The position numbers and the translations under genes are program-made. A DNA stretch of 64,000 nucleotides, taken from contig NZ_CP116338.1 in the NCBI RefSeq assembly GCF_028198145.1, forward strand, positions 1,488,001-1,552,000. Reading direction: 5' to 3'. The notes beneath the pieces were generated by a model that did not search any database, had not been told where the DNA came from, and saw only the letters and a list, made by a program, of their open reading frames with translations. Source of the DNA: Microbacterium sp. nov. GSS16 (GTDB taxonomy: Bacteria; Actinomycetota; Actinomycetes; Actinomycetales; Microbacteriaceae). How positions within the stretch are numbered: the stretch's first letter is position 1; every line of letters begins with the position of its first letter. Below are positions 51,736 through 59,327 of the stretch, piece after piece.

Positions 51736-53171
51736 CGGCTACGCCGTCACAGACGTGTGACCGTTGCGGGCGTTCGAGCGCGGGCCGTTACTCGCTGCTC
51801 GGCGAGAAGATCTGCAACGTCTGCTACAGCGCGCTCCGCAGGAACCCGTCAGAGTGTCCGTTGTGCGGGAACATCCGAGTCCTCGCATTTCGCACCGATG
51901 AAGGCGTGATCACCTGTGCGATCTGCGCCGGACACCCGCCACGGTTCGCGTGCCGCACGTGCGGCAGTGAGGAGTTCCTGACCGGAACGCACTGCGGGCG
52001 ATGCCGGCTGCAGGCACGACTGGACGAGCTCATCGGACCCAAGGGATCGGCTCCGATCGAGCTGACCAAGCTTCGCGTGTACCTTGCGAACGCGCCGATG
52101 GACCCGCGTTCGGTGGTGCGCTGGCTGCGGCGGCCGCACGTCACAGAGACTCTGCGCGGCATGGCCACGGGCGCGCTGCCCGTTGATCACTCGTCTCTTG
52201 ATCAACTCCAGCAAAGGCCAGCAACGCGGTATTTCCGGCGTCTGCTCATCGAAGCCCAGGTGCTGCCGAACATCCACGTGCTGCAGCACGAGCTCACGCT
52301 GCACGTTGCCGCGGTGGCTGCGACTCTCGAGCGCCCGACCGGGAACAAGCTCCGCCGCTTCTACAGATGGGACGTGTTGCCCAAGCTTCACAGGCGCTAT
52401 CGAGACCGCGATCGAGACCTGTCCAACGAGGCCTTCATCGGCCAGCGCGGGAAACTGGCCGCGGTCGTCCGGTTCCTGACCTGGATGGATGCTCGCGGGC
52501 TCGCCGTCAGTGACCTTGATCAACGCACGCTCGATCACTACATCGCCCGCGTCAAGACGCGAGAGCCCGTGGAGCACTTCGTGCGGTGGGCGACCAAGAC
52601 GCGGCTGACGGGCGACCTCGCCACCAACGTCCGGGCTGCACGAAACACGATGTCGAACGTGACCGAGGAGGAGCTGTGGCGCGATATCGACCTTCTGCTC
52701 AACGGAGAAGATGTGGAACTGGAAGTGCGCGTGGCAGGGCTGTTCATGCTCCTCTATGCGCAGATCCTCGGACGCGCCGTCAGTATGACTCGCGACCGAG
52801 TAGACGCCACCGGGGCGCAGGTGACCGTGCGGTTCGGGGTCACGCCCGTCGTGCTCGATGACCGGGTCGGGGACATCGTCAGACGGCACCTCTCCGACGC
52901 GCCGCGACGGGGATACGCCGCGGGGGAATCGAGCTGGCTGTTCGAGGGACTCTCGCCCGGCGCTCACATGACTGCGGCCTACATCAGGCTGCGCCTCACG
53001 GAACTCGGGATCCGTCCACGCGTGTCACGCGAGACCCGGATGAACCTGCTGAGCATGCGGATGCCCTCGGCCGTGGTTGCCGACGTCATCGGAATCGGCA
53101 ACCACACGGCGGACCGGCGTAAGAGCAAAGCCGGCGGGATCTGGTCGAACTACCCAGCCGTGCGTCGCTGA
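51732..53171 (+). CDS. Zinc-ribbon / degenerate tyrosine-recombinase-like protein (third gene of module 2)
   Basis: 479 residues, ATGA overlap with the HTH stop. Six CxxC knuckles in the first ~95 residues (CDRC, CNVC, CPLC, CAIC, CRTC, CGRC) in the same order and spacing style as the module 1 protein. A helical region (LAAVVRFLTWMDARGLAVSDL) resembles a core-binding domain, followed by a recombinase-like C-terminus (VRVAGLFMLLYAQILGRAV ... RETRMNLLSMRMPSAVVADVIGIGNHTADRR). The His-x-x-Arg and Tyr are missing. Presumably DNA-binding but not catalytic. Confidence 0.75.
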   Translation: MTATPSQTCDRCGRSSAGRYSLLGEKICNVCYSALRRNPSECPLCGNIRVLAFRTDEGVITCAICAGHPPRFACRTCGSEEFLTGTHCGRCRLQARLDELIGPKGSAPIELTKLRVYLANAPMDPRSVVRWLRRPHVTETLRGMATGALPVDHSSLDQLQQRPATRYFRRLLIEAQVLPNIHVLQHELTLHVAAVAATLERPTGNKLRRFYRWDVLPKLHRRYRDRDRDLSNEAFIGQRGKLAAVVRFLTWMDARGLAVSDLDQRTLDHYIARVKTREPVEHFVRWATKTRLTGDLATNVRAARNTMSNVTEEELWRDIDLLLNGEDVELEVRVAGLFMLLYAQILGRAVSMTRDRVDATGAQVTVRFGVTPVVLDDRVGDIVRRHLSDAPRRGYAAGESSWLFEGLSPGAHMTAAYIRLRLTELGIRPRVSRETRMNLLSMRMPSAVVADVIGIGNHTADRRKSKAGGIWSNYPAVRR

Positions 53172-53174
53172 CTA

Positions 53175-53534
53175 CTAGTTCGCACTGCCCAGCGCGGCAG
53201 GTCGCAGCGCATCCGCGGCCGCCTCGAGCGCCCCGTCGTTGAGCGCGAAGTACGCCCACTTCCCGCGCTGTTCGCGGGTGACAAGCCCGGCGTCGGTGAG
53301 GAGCTTCATGTGGTGCGAGACCGTCCCCTGTGACAATCCGACCGGCTCGATGAGGTCGCAGATGCAGGCCTCGCCGCCTTCGGTGCCGGCGATAAGGGAG
53401 AGCAGCATCACGCGGGTCGGATCACCGATGGCCTTGAACACCCGAGCGGAACGCTCGGCCTCCTCGGGGGTGATCGATGCGGTGATGCGCGGCACGCAGC
53501 ACGTGCTCTGCTCGATGGTCACGGGAAGGCTCAT
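53175..53534 (-). CDS. arsR: ArsR-family arsenic-responsive repressor
   Basis: 119 residues, winged helix (RVMLLSLIAGTEGGEACICDLIEPVGLSQGTVSHHMKLLTDAGLVTREQRGKW). The metal site is plausibly formed by CC near the N-terminus (QSTCCVPR) and CIC before the recognition helix. Divergent from the flavoprotein gene, with an operator-like inverted repeat between them. Its stop lies 4 bp from the convergent module stop. Confidence 0.92.
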   Translation of the reverse strand: MSLPVTIEQSTCCVPRITASITPEEAERSARVFKAIGDPTRVMLLSLIAGTEGGEACICDLIEPVGLSQGTVSHHMKLLTDAGLVTREQRGKWAYFALNDGALEAAADALRPAALGSAN

Positions 53535-53558
53535 GCGGATAGTCTGACACGTATTGAC

Positions 53559-53598
53559 AAACTTCGATAGGTAAGCGAGTGTTCTCGTATTGAAGTTT
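53559..53598. promoter_or_regulatory. Candidate ArsR operator
   Basis: AAACTTCGATA (53559-53569) and TATTGAAGTTT (53588-53598) are inverted repeats with one mismatch and an 18-bp spacer, between divergent arsR and the ArsO-like gene. Position and AT-rich arms fit an ArsR/SmtB binding site. Confidence 0.6.
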
Positions 53599-53617
53599 TT
53601 CGATCTGAGGAGATGTG

Positions 53618-54919
53618 ATGTCTGAGCTTCCTGTCGTCGTCATCGGTGCCGGTCCGCAGGGCCTGGCTGCAGCCGCCCACCTGACCGAACGCGGCGTTGA
53701 CGCCGTGGTCGTCGAGCGGGGCGGCTCGGCCGGTGCTGCCGTGTCCGAGTGGGGACACGTGCGACTGTTCTCCGGGTGGCCGGAGCTCACCGATGCCGCA
53801 GCGCGACGCCTTCTCGAGCCGACCGGCTGGACGGCGCCAGCAAGCGGCTACCCGACCGGGGCTGAGTGGGTCAGCGAGTACCTTTCCCCGCTCGCCGACG
53901 CTCTGGGCGACCGGGTGCTCTACGGCACCACCGTCACCGGTGTCGCTCGTCAGGGTCGAGACAAGGTCGTCGCGAGCGGCCGGAAGGCGCAGCCGTTCGT
54001 CGTGCACACGGTCGACCAGGACGGCCGTGATGGCCGCATCCTCGCCAGCTCTGTAATCGACGCGACCGGCACGTGGTCACTTCCGAACCCCGCGGGCGCT
54101 GACGGATACCCCGCGGTCGGCGAGACGGCTGCCTCGGAGCGCATCTCATACCGGATCCCAGACGACGTGTTCGAGCTGGCCGGCTCGCACGTGGTCGTCG
54201 TCGGCGCCGGCCACTCCGCGACGCACGCAGTGCTGCGCCTGAGTGAGTTGGCGCGTCGCGAGCCGGTCACCAAGGTGACCTGGCTGCTGCGCCGCGGGAG
54301 TGCAACGAACGTGTTCGGCGGCGGAACGGGAGATGAGCTGCCCGAGCGGGCCGCACTCGGCTCCCGCGCACGCAAGGTCATCGAAGCCGGCGTCGTCGAG
54401 GTCGTCACCGGGTTCCGCGTCGCGGAGTTCCAGCAGGACGGCGACACGCTCACGATCCTCGCCGAGAACGGCCAGGAGATCTCGGGTGTCACGCGCGTCT
54501 TCGCCCTCACCGGGTTCCGCCCCGACACCAGCATCCTGCGGGAGGTGCGCATCGAGCTCGACGGATCGCTGGACGCCGTGGCCGGGATCGCCTCGGAGAT
54601 CGACCCCAACATCCACTCCTGCGGCTCGGTGGGAGCGACCGGCGCACGCCAGCTCGCACAGCCGGAGAAGGACCTGTTCATCGTCGGTGCGAAGTCCTAC
54701 GGCCGCGCCCCCACCTTCCTCGCGCTCACCGGCTACGAGCAGGTGCGCAGCGTCGCAGCCCACCTTGCCGGCGACCATGAGGCCGCGGACCGCAACGAGC
54801 TTGTCCTGCCCGACACCGGAGTGTGCGGCGGCGCCGGCGGCTTCGACGCCGAAGGCAGCAGCTGCTGCGCCACGCCGTCCGTGCTGCAGATCGGCTCGCG
54901 CCCCGTCACCGTCGGCTGA
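53618..54919 (+). CDS. arsO: ArsO-like FAD-dependent flavoprotein of the ars operon
   Basis: About 433 residues. Two Rossmann motifs: FAD-binding VVIGAGPQGLAAAAHL at the N-terminus and NAD(P)H-binding VVVVGAGHSATHAVL near residue 190, as in flavin monooxygenases. The C-terminus has a Cys cluster (GVCGGAGGF...SSCCATPS) typical of ars-linked members. Exact chemistry is unsettled; a role in handling arsenicals is inferred from family and position. GGAG precedes ATG 53618. Confidence 0.82.
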   Translation: MSELPVVVIGAGPQGLAAAAHLTERGVDAVVVERGGSAGAAVSEWGHVRLFSGWPELTDAAARRLLEPTGWTAPASGYPTGAEWVSEYLSPLADALGDRVLYGTTVTGVARQGRDKVVASGRKAQPFVVHTVDQDGRDGRILASSVIDATGTWSLPNPAGADGYPAVGETAASERISYRIPDDVFELAGSHVVVVGAGHSATHAVLRLSELARREPVTKVTWLLRRGSATNVFGGGTGDELPERAALGSRARKVIEAGVVEVVTGFRVAEFQQDGDTLTILAENGQEISGVTRVFALTGFRPDTSILREVRIELDGSLDAVAGIASEIDPNIHSCGSVGATGARQLAQPEKDLFIVGAKSYGRAPTFLALTGYEQVRSVAAHLAGDHEAADRNELVLPDTGVCGGAGGFDAEGSSCCATPSVLQIGSRPVTVG

Positions 54920-54929
54920 CGGTCTCGGA

Positions 54930-54963
54930 AAGAGGGCGGCTTCCCGTGGGAGGCCGCCCTCTT
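54930..54963 (+). terminator. Rho-independent-type terminator
   Basis: AAGAGGGCGGC and GCCGCCCTCTT form an 11-bp GC-rich stem with a 12-base loop, 11 bp after the flavoprotein stop. It separates that gene from the trxB operon. Confidence 0.85.
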
Positions 54964-55020
54964 CGCGTGTCCAGGTGAAGAGTCGGTGAACGACGCCAGA
55001 GCCGATTGCGCCTTGCATAG

Positions 55021-55032
55021 ATTGATGTCAAT
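55021..55032. promoter_or_regulatory. Candidate ArsR-type operator before trxB
   Basis: ATTGATGTCAAT has perfect ATTGA/TCAAT arms and lies 8 bp upstream of the trxB ATG. ATTGA-type arms are usual for ArsR/SmtB sites. Suggests the trxB-acr3 operon is arsenic-regulated, perhaps by the ArsR-ArsC fusion protein or by ArsR. Confidence 0.5.
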
Positions 55033-55040
55033 ATAGAAGC

Positions 55041-56027
55041 ATGTCGATTCAAGAGGTTGAGCTGGTCATCGTCGGGTCCGGCCCTGCGGGGTTCACCGCT
55101 GCGATCTACGCGGCCCGTGCGAACCTGGCGCCCGTGGTGATCGCCGGCTCCGTGACGACCGGTGGCGCACTGATGACCACGACCGAGGTGGAGAACTTCC
55201 CCGGCTTCGTCGACCCGGTCAACGGCCCGGAACTGATGGAGTCGATGCGTCAGCAGGCCGAGCGCTTCGGTGCCCGCATCCTCCTCGATGACGCGATCCG
55301 CGTCGACCTCGAGGGACCGATCAAGGTCATCGAGACGGGTGCAGGGGAGGCCTTCCACGCCCGCGCGGTGATCCTCGCGATGGGGTCGGCGTACCGCAAG
55401 CTCGGCCTCGCGGACGAGGAGCGCCTCACGGGCCGCGGAGTGTCCTGGTGCGCCACCTGCGATGGGTTCTTCTTCCGCGAGCAGGAGATCCTCGTCGTCG
55501 GCGGAGGCGACTCCGCGATGGAGGAGGCCCTGTTCCTCACCCGCTTCGCCCCCAAGGTGACGATCGTGCACCGCCGCGACGAGTTCCGGGCATCGAAGAT
55601 CATGGCGCAGCGCGTTCTCGACCACCCGAAGATCGAGGTCGCCTGGAACAGCGAAGTCGCACGCCTCAACGGCGCCGAGAAGCTCGAGTCCGTCACGCTT
55701 CGCGACACCGTCACCGGCGCCGAGCGCGACCTGCCCGCGACGGGGCTCTTCGTGGCCATCGGCCACGACCCCCGCTCCGAGCTCGTCACCGGAACGGTCG
55801 ACACCGACGCCGCCGGCTTCGTACTCGTCGATCACCCCTCGACCCGCACGAACCTCTCCGGCGTCTTCGCCGCCGGCGACCTCGTCGACCACACCTACCG
55901 GCAGGCGATCACCGCCGCCGGCACAGGTTGCGCCGCAGCGCAGGACGCCCAGCACTTCCTCGCCGCCTTCGAGAACGCGACCGCGCCTCTGGACGCCCTG
56001 ACCGAGACCGAGGAGGTCTTCGCATGA
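55041..56027 (+). CDS. trxB: Thioredoxin reductase
   Basis: 328 residues. FAD motif [21 protein letters not shown], redox centre WCATCDG, NADPH motif [14 protein letters not shown], and C-terminal FAD motif [24 protein letters not shown]. It supplies electrons to the thioredoxin encoded next, which in turn reduces the ArsC-type arsenate reductases further on. First gene of a run coupled by ATGA overlaps (trxB-trxA-acr3-arsRC). Confidence 0.96.
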   Translation: MSIQEVELVIVGSGPAGFTAAIYAARANLAPVVIAGSVTTGGALMTTTEVENFPGFVDPVNGPELMESMRQQAERFGARILLDDAIRVDLEGPIKVIETGAGEAFHARAVILAMGSAYRKLGLADEERLTGRGVSWCATCDGFFFREQEILVVGGGDSAMEEALFLTRFAPKVTIVHRRDEFRASKIMAQRVLDHPKIEVAWNSEVARLNGAEKLESVTLRDTVTGAERDLPATGLFVAIGHDPRSELVTGTVDTDAAGFVLVDHPSTRTNLSGVFAAGDLVDHTYRQAITAAGTGCAAAQDAQHFLAAFENATAPLDALTETEEVFA

Positions 56028-56350
56028 GCACGCTCACCGCCGTCACCGACGCGACGTTCCAGGACGAGGTCCTCGGCTCCGACCTCCCCGTCGTGGTGGA
56101 TATCTGGGCCACCTGGTGCGGGCCGTGCCGGCAGGTCGCCCCGCTGCTCGAGCAGCTCGCTGCCGAGTACGAGGGGCGCGTGAAGATCGTCAAGGTCGAC
56201 GCCGACCAGAACCCCGAGACAGTGATCGCCGCCGGCGTCACCTCCATCCCCACTCTCGGCTTCTACCGCGACGGCACACGCACGGACATCCTCATCGGCG
56301 CGCACCCGAAGCCTGTCATCGCCGAGAAGATCGAAGGACTGCTCGCATGA
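56024..56350 (+). CDS. trxA: Thioredoxin
   Basis: 108 residues with the active site [19 protein letters not shown] and the cis-Pro [11 protein letters not shown]. Full length. ATGA overlaps on both sides. Likely dedicated reductant for arsenate reduction in this operon. Confidence 0.96.
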   Translation: MSTLTAVTDATFQDEVLGSDLPVVVDIWATWCGPCRQVAPLLEQLAAEYEGRVKIVKVDADQNPETVIAAGVTSIPTLGFYRDGTRTDILIGAHPKPVIAEKIEGLLA

Positions 56351-57444
56351 CCACCGCAACCACCACCCCTGCCCGGGCCGCAACCCGGCGGCTCTCCACA
56401 CTGGACAGGTGGCTGCCGCTGTGGATCGGGCTCGCCATGGTCGCGGGTCTGCTTCTGGGGCGGTTCGTGCCGGCGCTGTCGGATCTGCTCGGCCGGATGG
56501 AGGTCGGCGGCATCTCGGTGCCGATCGGGCTCGGACTGCTGGTGATGATGTACCCGGTGCTGGCGAAGGTCCGCTACGACCGGATCGCCGCCGTCACGGG
56601 AGACAAGAAGCTCCTGATCTCCTCGCTGGTGCTGAACTGGCTGGTCGGCCCGGCCGTGATGTTCGCATTGGCCTGGATCTTCCTGCCCGACCTGCCCGAG
56701 TACCGCACCGGACTGATCATCGTCGGGCTCGCCCGCTGCATCGCGATGGTCGTGATCTGGAACGACCTCGCCTGCGGCGACCGTGAGGCGACCGCCGTAC
56801 TGGTCGCGATCAACTCGGTGTTCCAGGTGGTCGCGTTCTCGCTGCTGGGCTGGTTCTACCTGACCGTGCTGCCCGGGTGGCTCGGGCTGGACACCCAGGG
56901 GCTGGAGATCTCGGTCTGGCAGATCGCGCTGAACGTGCTCGTCTTCCTCGGCGTGCCGCTGGTCGCCGGCTTCGCGTCCCGGTGGATCGGCGAGCGGCGC
57001 CGCGGCCGCGACTGGTACGAGGAGAAGTTCCTGCCCGTGATCGGACCGTGGGCGCTGTACGGGCTGCTGTTCACCATCGTGCTGCTGTTCGCTCTGCAAG
57101 GAAAGCAGGTGACGTCCCATCCCCTGGATGTCGCGCGCATCGCCATCCCGCTGCTGGCGTACTTCGCGATCATGTGGTTCACCGGCATCCTCACCGGCAA
57201 GGCACTCGGGCTGAACTATGCCCGCTCCACCTCGCTGGCCTTCACTGCAGCGGGCAACAACTTCGAACTCGCGATCGCCGTCGCCATCGGCACCTTCGGC
57301 GCCGCCTCCGGCCAGGCCCTCGCCGGCGTGGTCGGCCCGCTCATCGAAGTGCCCGTCCTGGTCGGGCTCGTCTACGTCTCACTCTGGGCGGCCCGAGCCT
57401 GGTTCCACACCGATCCGTACACCGGCGAAAGGATCACCTCATGA
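56347..57444 (+). CDS. acr3: Arsenite efflux permease Acr3
   Basis: 365 residues, ten predicted helices. LIIVGLARCIAMVVIWNDLACGD contains the Cys essential in Acr3, and FTAAGNNFELAIAVAIGTFG is the second signature helix. Exports As(III) using the membrane potential. Overlaps trxA and the following fusion gene by ATGA. Confidence 0.96.
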   Translation: MTTATTTPARAATRRLSTLDRWLPLWIGLAMVAGLLLGRFVPALSDLLGRMEVGGISVPIGLGLLVMMYPVLAKVRYDRIAAVTGDKKLLISSLVLNWLVGPAVMFALAWIFLPDLPEYRTGLIIVGLARCIAMVVIWNDLACGDREATAVLVAINSVFQVVAFSLLGWFYLTVLPGWLGLDTQGLEISVWQIALNVLVFLGVPLVAGFASRWIGERRRGRDWYEEKFLPVIGPWALYGLLFTIVLLFALQGKQVTSHPLDVARIAIPLLAYFAIMWFTGILTGKALGLNYARSTSLAFTAAGNNFELAIAVAIGTFGAASGQALAGVVGPLIEVPVLVGLVYVSLWAARAWFHTDPYTGERITS

Positions 57445-58439
57445 ACCTCACCCTCACCGGCACGGCCGACGCCTGCAGCCCGGTCGCCACGCACGCCATC
57501 GGCCAGGAGGCCGCCGGCACGGTGGCCGCGACCCTGAAGGCACTCGCCGACCCGCTGCGACTGCGGATGCTCTCTGCGATCGCCTCGGACCCGCGCGGCG
57601 AGTCCTGCGTCTGCGACCTCGCCGAGCTCGCAGACGTGTCACAGCCGACCGTGTCGCACCACCTGAAGGTGCTCAAGGACGTCGACGTGCTCACCTCGGA
57701 ACGCCGCGGGACATGGGTCTGGTATCGCATCAACCCGAGCCGCCGCAGCGCCGTCACCGCCCTGCTGGACTCCTTCGCCCCGGCGACCATGACGGCGCCC
57801 AGCGAGGACGGGAACAGCGAAGATCGCGACATCCGCCCAGACTTCGACATCCGGATCACCCACCTCGCCGACGAACTCGCCGCCGAGATCCCCGAGCTCG
57901 CCCCGGAGACTGTGCTGAGCATCGTGCGTGAGTCCTACACGTCGCTGGCCCGTACCGCGAAAGTCACCGGCGCGCTCGTCCCTCTCACCGAACGCTTCGC
58001 CAGGCAACGACTCGCAGACATCACCAGAGACCGCAACCACTCCGTCCCGCAAGTGCTCTTCGTCTGCGTCGCCAACGCCGGCCGCTCCCAGCTCGCCGCG
58101 GCCCTGGTCAACCAGATCGCCGGCGGCAAAGTCATCGCCCGCTCCGCCGGATCCAGCCCCGCCGAGATCATCCACCCCCACGTGCGCTCGATCCTCGCCG
58201 AGATCGAAGGCGATGCCGCGGCCGCGCGCTTCCCGAAGCCCCTCACCGATGACGCCGTCCGCGCCGCCGACGTCGTCATCACCATGGGCTGCGGCGACGT
58301 CTGCCCCATCATCCCCGGGGTTCGCTACGACGACTGGGCGGTCGGGGACCCCGCCCTCGCCTCGCGCGAAGGCGTCGAAGCCATCCGTGACGACATCGAA
58401 GGCCGCGTCCGTGCCCTCGTCAACGAACTCACCCACTGA
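57441..58439 (+). CDS. ArsR-ArsC fusion: repressor domain joined to arsenate reductase
   Basis: 332 residues. Residues ~25-110 are an ArsR winged helix (LADPLRLRMLSAIASDPRGESCVCDLAELADVSQPTVSHHLKVLKD). About 130-200 is a three-helix linker domain (ITHLADELAAEIPELAPETVLSIVRESYTSLA). About 205-332 is a low-molecular-weight-phosphatase-type ArsC (VLFVCVANAGRSQLAAALV with the CxxxxxRS loop, and MGCGDVCPIIPG with the redox Cys pair). One chain may both sense arsenite and reduce arsenate. Confidence 0.92.
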   Translation: MNLTLTGTADACSPVATHAIGQEAAGTVAATLKALADPLRLRMLSAIASDPRGESCVCDLAELADVSQPTVSHHLKVLKDVDVLTSERRGTWVWYRINPSRRSAVTALLDSFAPATMTAPSEDGNSEDRDIRPDFDIRITHLADELAAEIPELAPETVLSIVRESYTSLARTAKVTGALVPLTERFARQRLADITRDRNHSVPQVLFVCVANAGRSQLAAALVNQIAGGKVIARSAGSSPAEIIHPHVRSILAEIEGDAAAARFPKPLTDDAVRAADVVITMGCGDVCPIIPGVRYDDWAVGDPALASREGVEAIRDDIEGRVRALVNELTH

Positions 58440-58461
58440 CCCATCCCTCACAGGAGCCACC

Positions 58462-58872
58462 ATGATCGACACCACCGCACCCAAGCCCTCCGTCCTCTTC
58501 GTCTGCGTACACAACGCCGGCCGCTCGCAGATGGCCGCCGGATTCCTGCGCGACCGCGCAGGCGATCGCATCGAAGTGCGTTCCGCCGGGTCCATGCCAG
58601 CCGACCAGATCAACCCCGTCGCCGTCGAGGCCATGGGCGAGCTCGGGATCGACATCACCGCCGAGCAGCCCAAGGTCCTCACCACCGAAGCGGTGCAGGC
58701 CTCCGACGTCGTCATCACCATGGGCTGCGGCGATGCGTGCCCGTTCTTCCCCGGCAAGCGCTACGAGGACTGGAAGCTCGACGACCCGGCCGGGCAGGGC
58801 ATCGACGCCGTCCGTCCGATCCGCGACGAGATCCGCACCCGCATCGAACAGTTGGTCAGCGAACTCGTCTGA
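58462..58872 (+). CDS. arsC: Arsenate reductase ArsC (LMW-PTP type)
   Basis: 136 residues. Catalytic loop VLFVCVHNAGRSQMAAGF, then MGCGDACPFFPGKRYEDW with the redox cysteines. Thioredoxin-dependent type, consistent with trxA/trxB in the operon. AGGAG precedes the ATG by 6 bases; 22 bp after the fusion gene. A second arsenate reductase beside the fused one. Confidence 0.95.
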   Translation: MIDTTAPKPSVLFVCVHNAGRSQMAAGFLRDRAGDRIEVRSAGSMPADQINPVAVEAMGELGIDITAEQPKVLTTEAVQASDVVITMGCGDACPFFPGKRYEDWKLDDPAGQGIDAVRPIRDEIRTRIEQLVSELV

Positions 58873-58949
58873 GCGACTCCGATTGCCGTGCACTGTCCCC
58901 GGGACCTCGTCTCTCCGTCGACAGCCTCCTTGCCTCGTAAGTTCAGCAA

Positions 58950-58967
58950 GCACTGTATAATCAGTGC
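58950..58967. promoter_or_regulatory. cmtR promoter with overlapping operator
   Basis: GCACTG and CAGTGC form perfect 6-bp arms around TATAAT (58956-58961), a consensus -10 box. The ATG follows immediately at 58968. Repressor bound here would block polymerase, and transcription would start at or very near the ATG (leaderless). Confidence 0.75.
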
Positions 58968-59327
58968 ATGCTGACTATTGCTTCTCGCCTCGACGTCATG
59001 AACCGGCTCGGCCGGGCCATGGCGGACCCGACGCGTTCCCGGATCCTGATGACCTTGCTCGGCGGCCCGAGCTATCCGGCCGTGCTGTCGCGCGAGTTGG
59101 AGCTGACCCGCTCGAACGTCTCGAACCACCTGACCTGTCTGCGCGACTGCGGCATCGTGGTCGCCGAGCCTGAGGGGCGGCAGACGCGCTACGAGATCGC
59201 CGACCCGCACCTCGCGGCGGCGCTCACCGCACTGGTGGACGTGACGCTTGCTGTCGACGAGCACGCTCCCTGCGTGGACTCTTCGTGCACCGTGCCGGGC
59301 TGCTGCGGGACGGGAGCAGGCGAGTGA
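58968..59327 (+). CDS. cmtR: CmtR-like metal-sensing ArsR/SmtB repressor
   Basis: 119 residues. Winged helix LELTRSNVSNHLTCLRDCGIVVAEPEGRQTRYEIADPHL has the two Cys of CmtR (CLRDC) in the recognition-helix region. The C-terminal tail (CVDSSCTVPGCC) supplies further ligands. CmtR senses Cd(II)/Pb(II). Overlaps the ATPase gene by GTGA. Confidence 0.9.
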   Translation: MLTIASRLDVMNRLGRAMADPTRSRILMTLLGGPSYPAVLSRELELTRSNVSNHLTCLRDCGIVVAEPEGRQTRYEIADPHLAAALTALVDVTLAVDEHAPCVDSSCTVPGCCGTGAGE

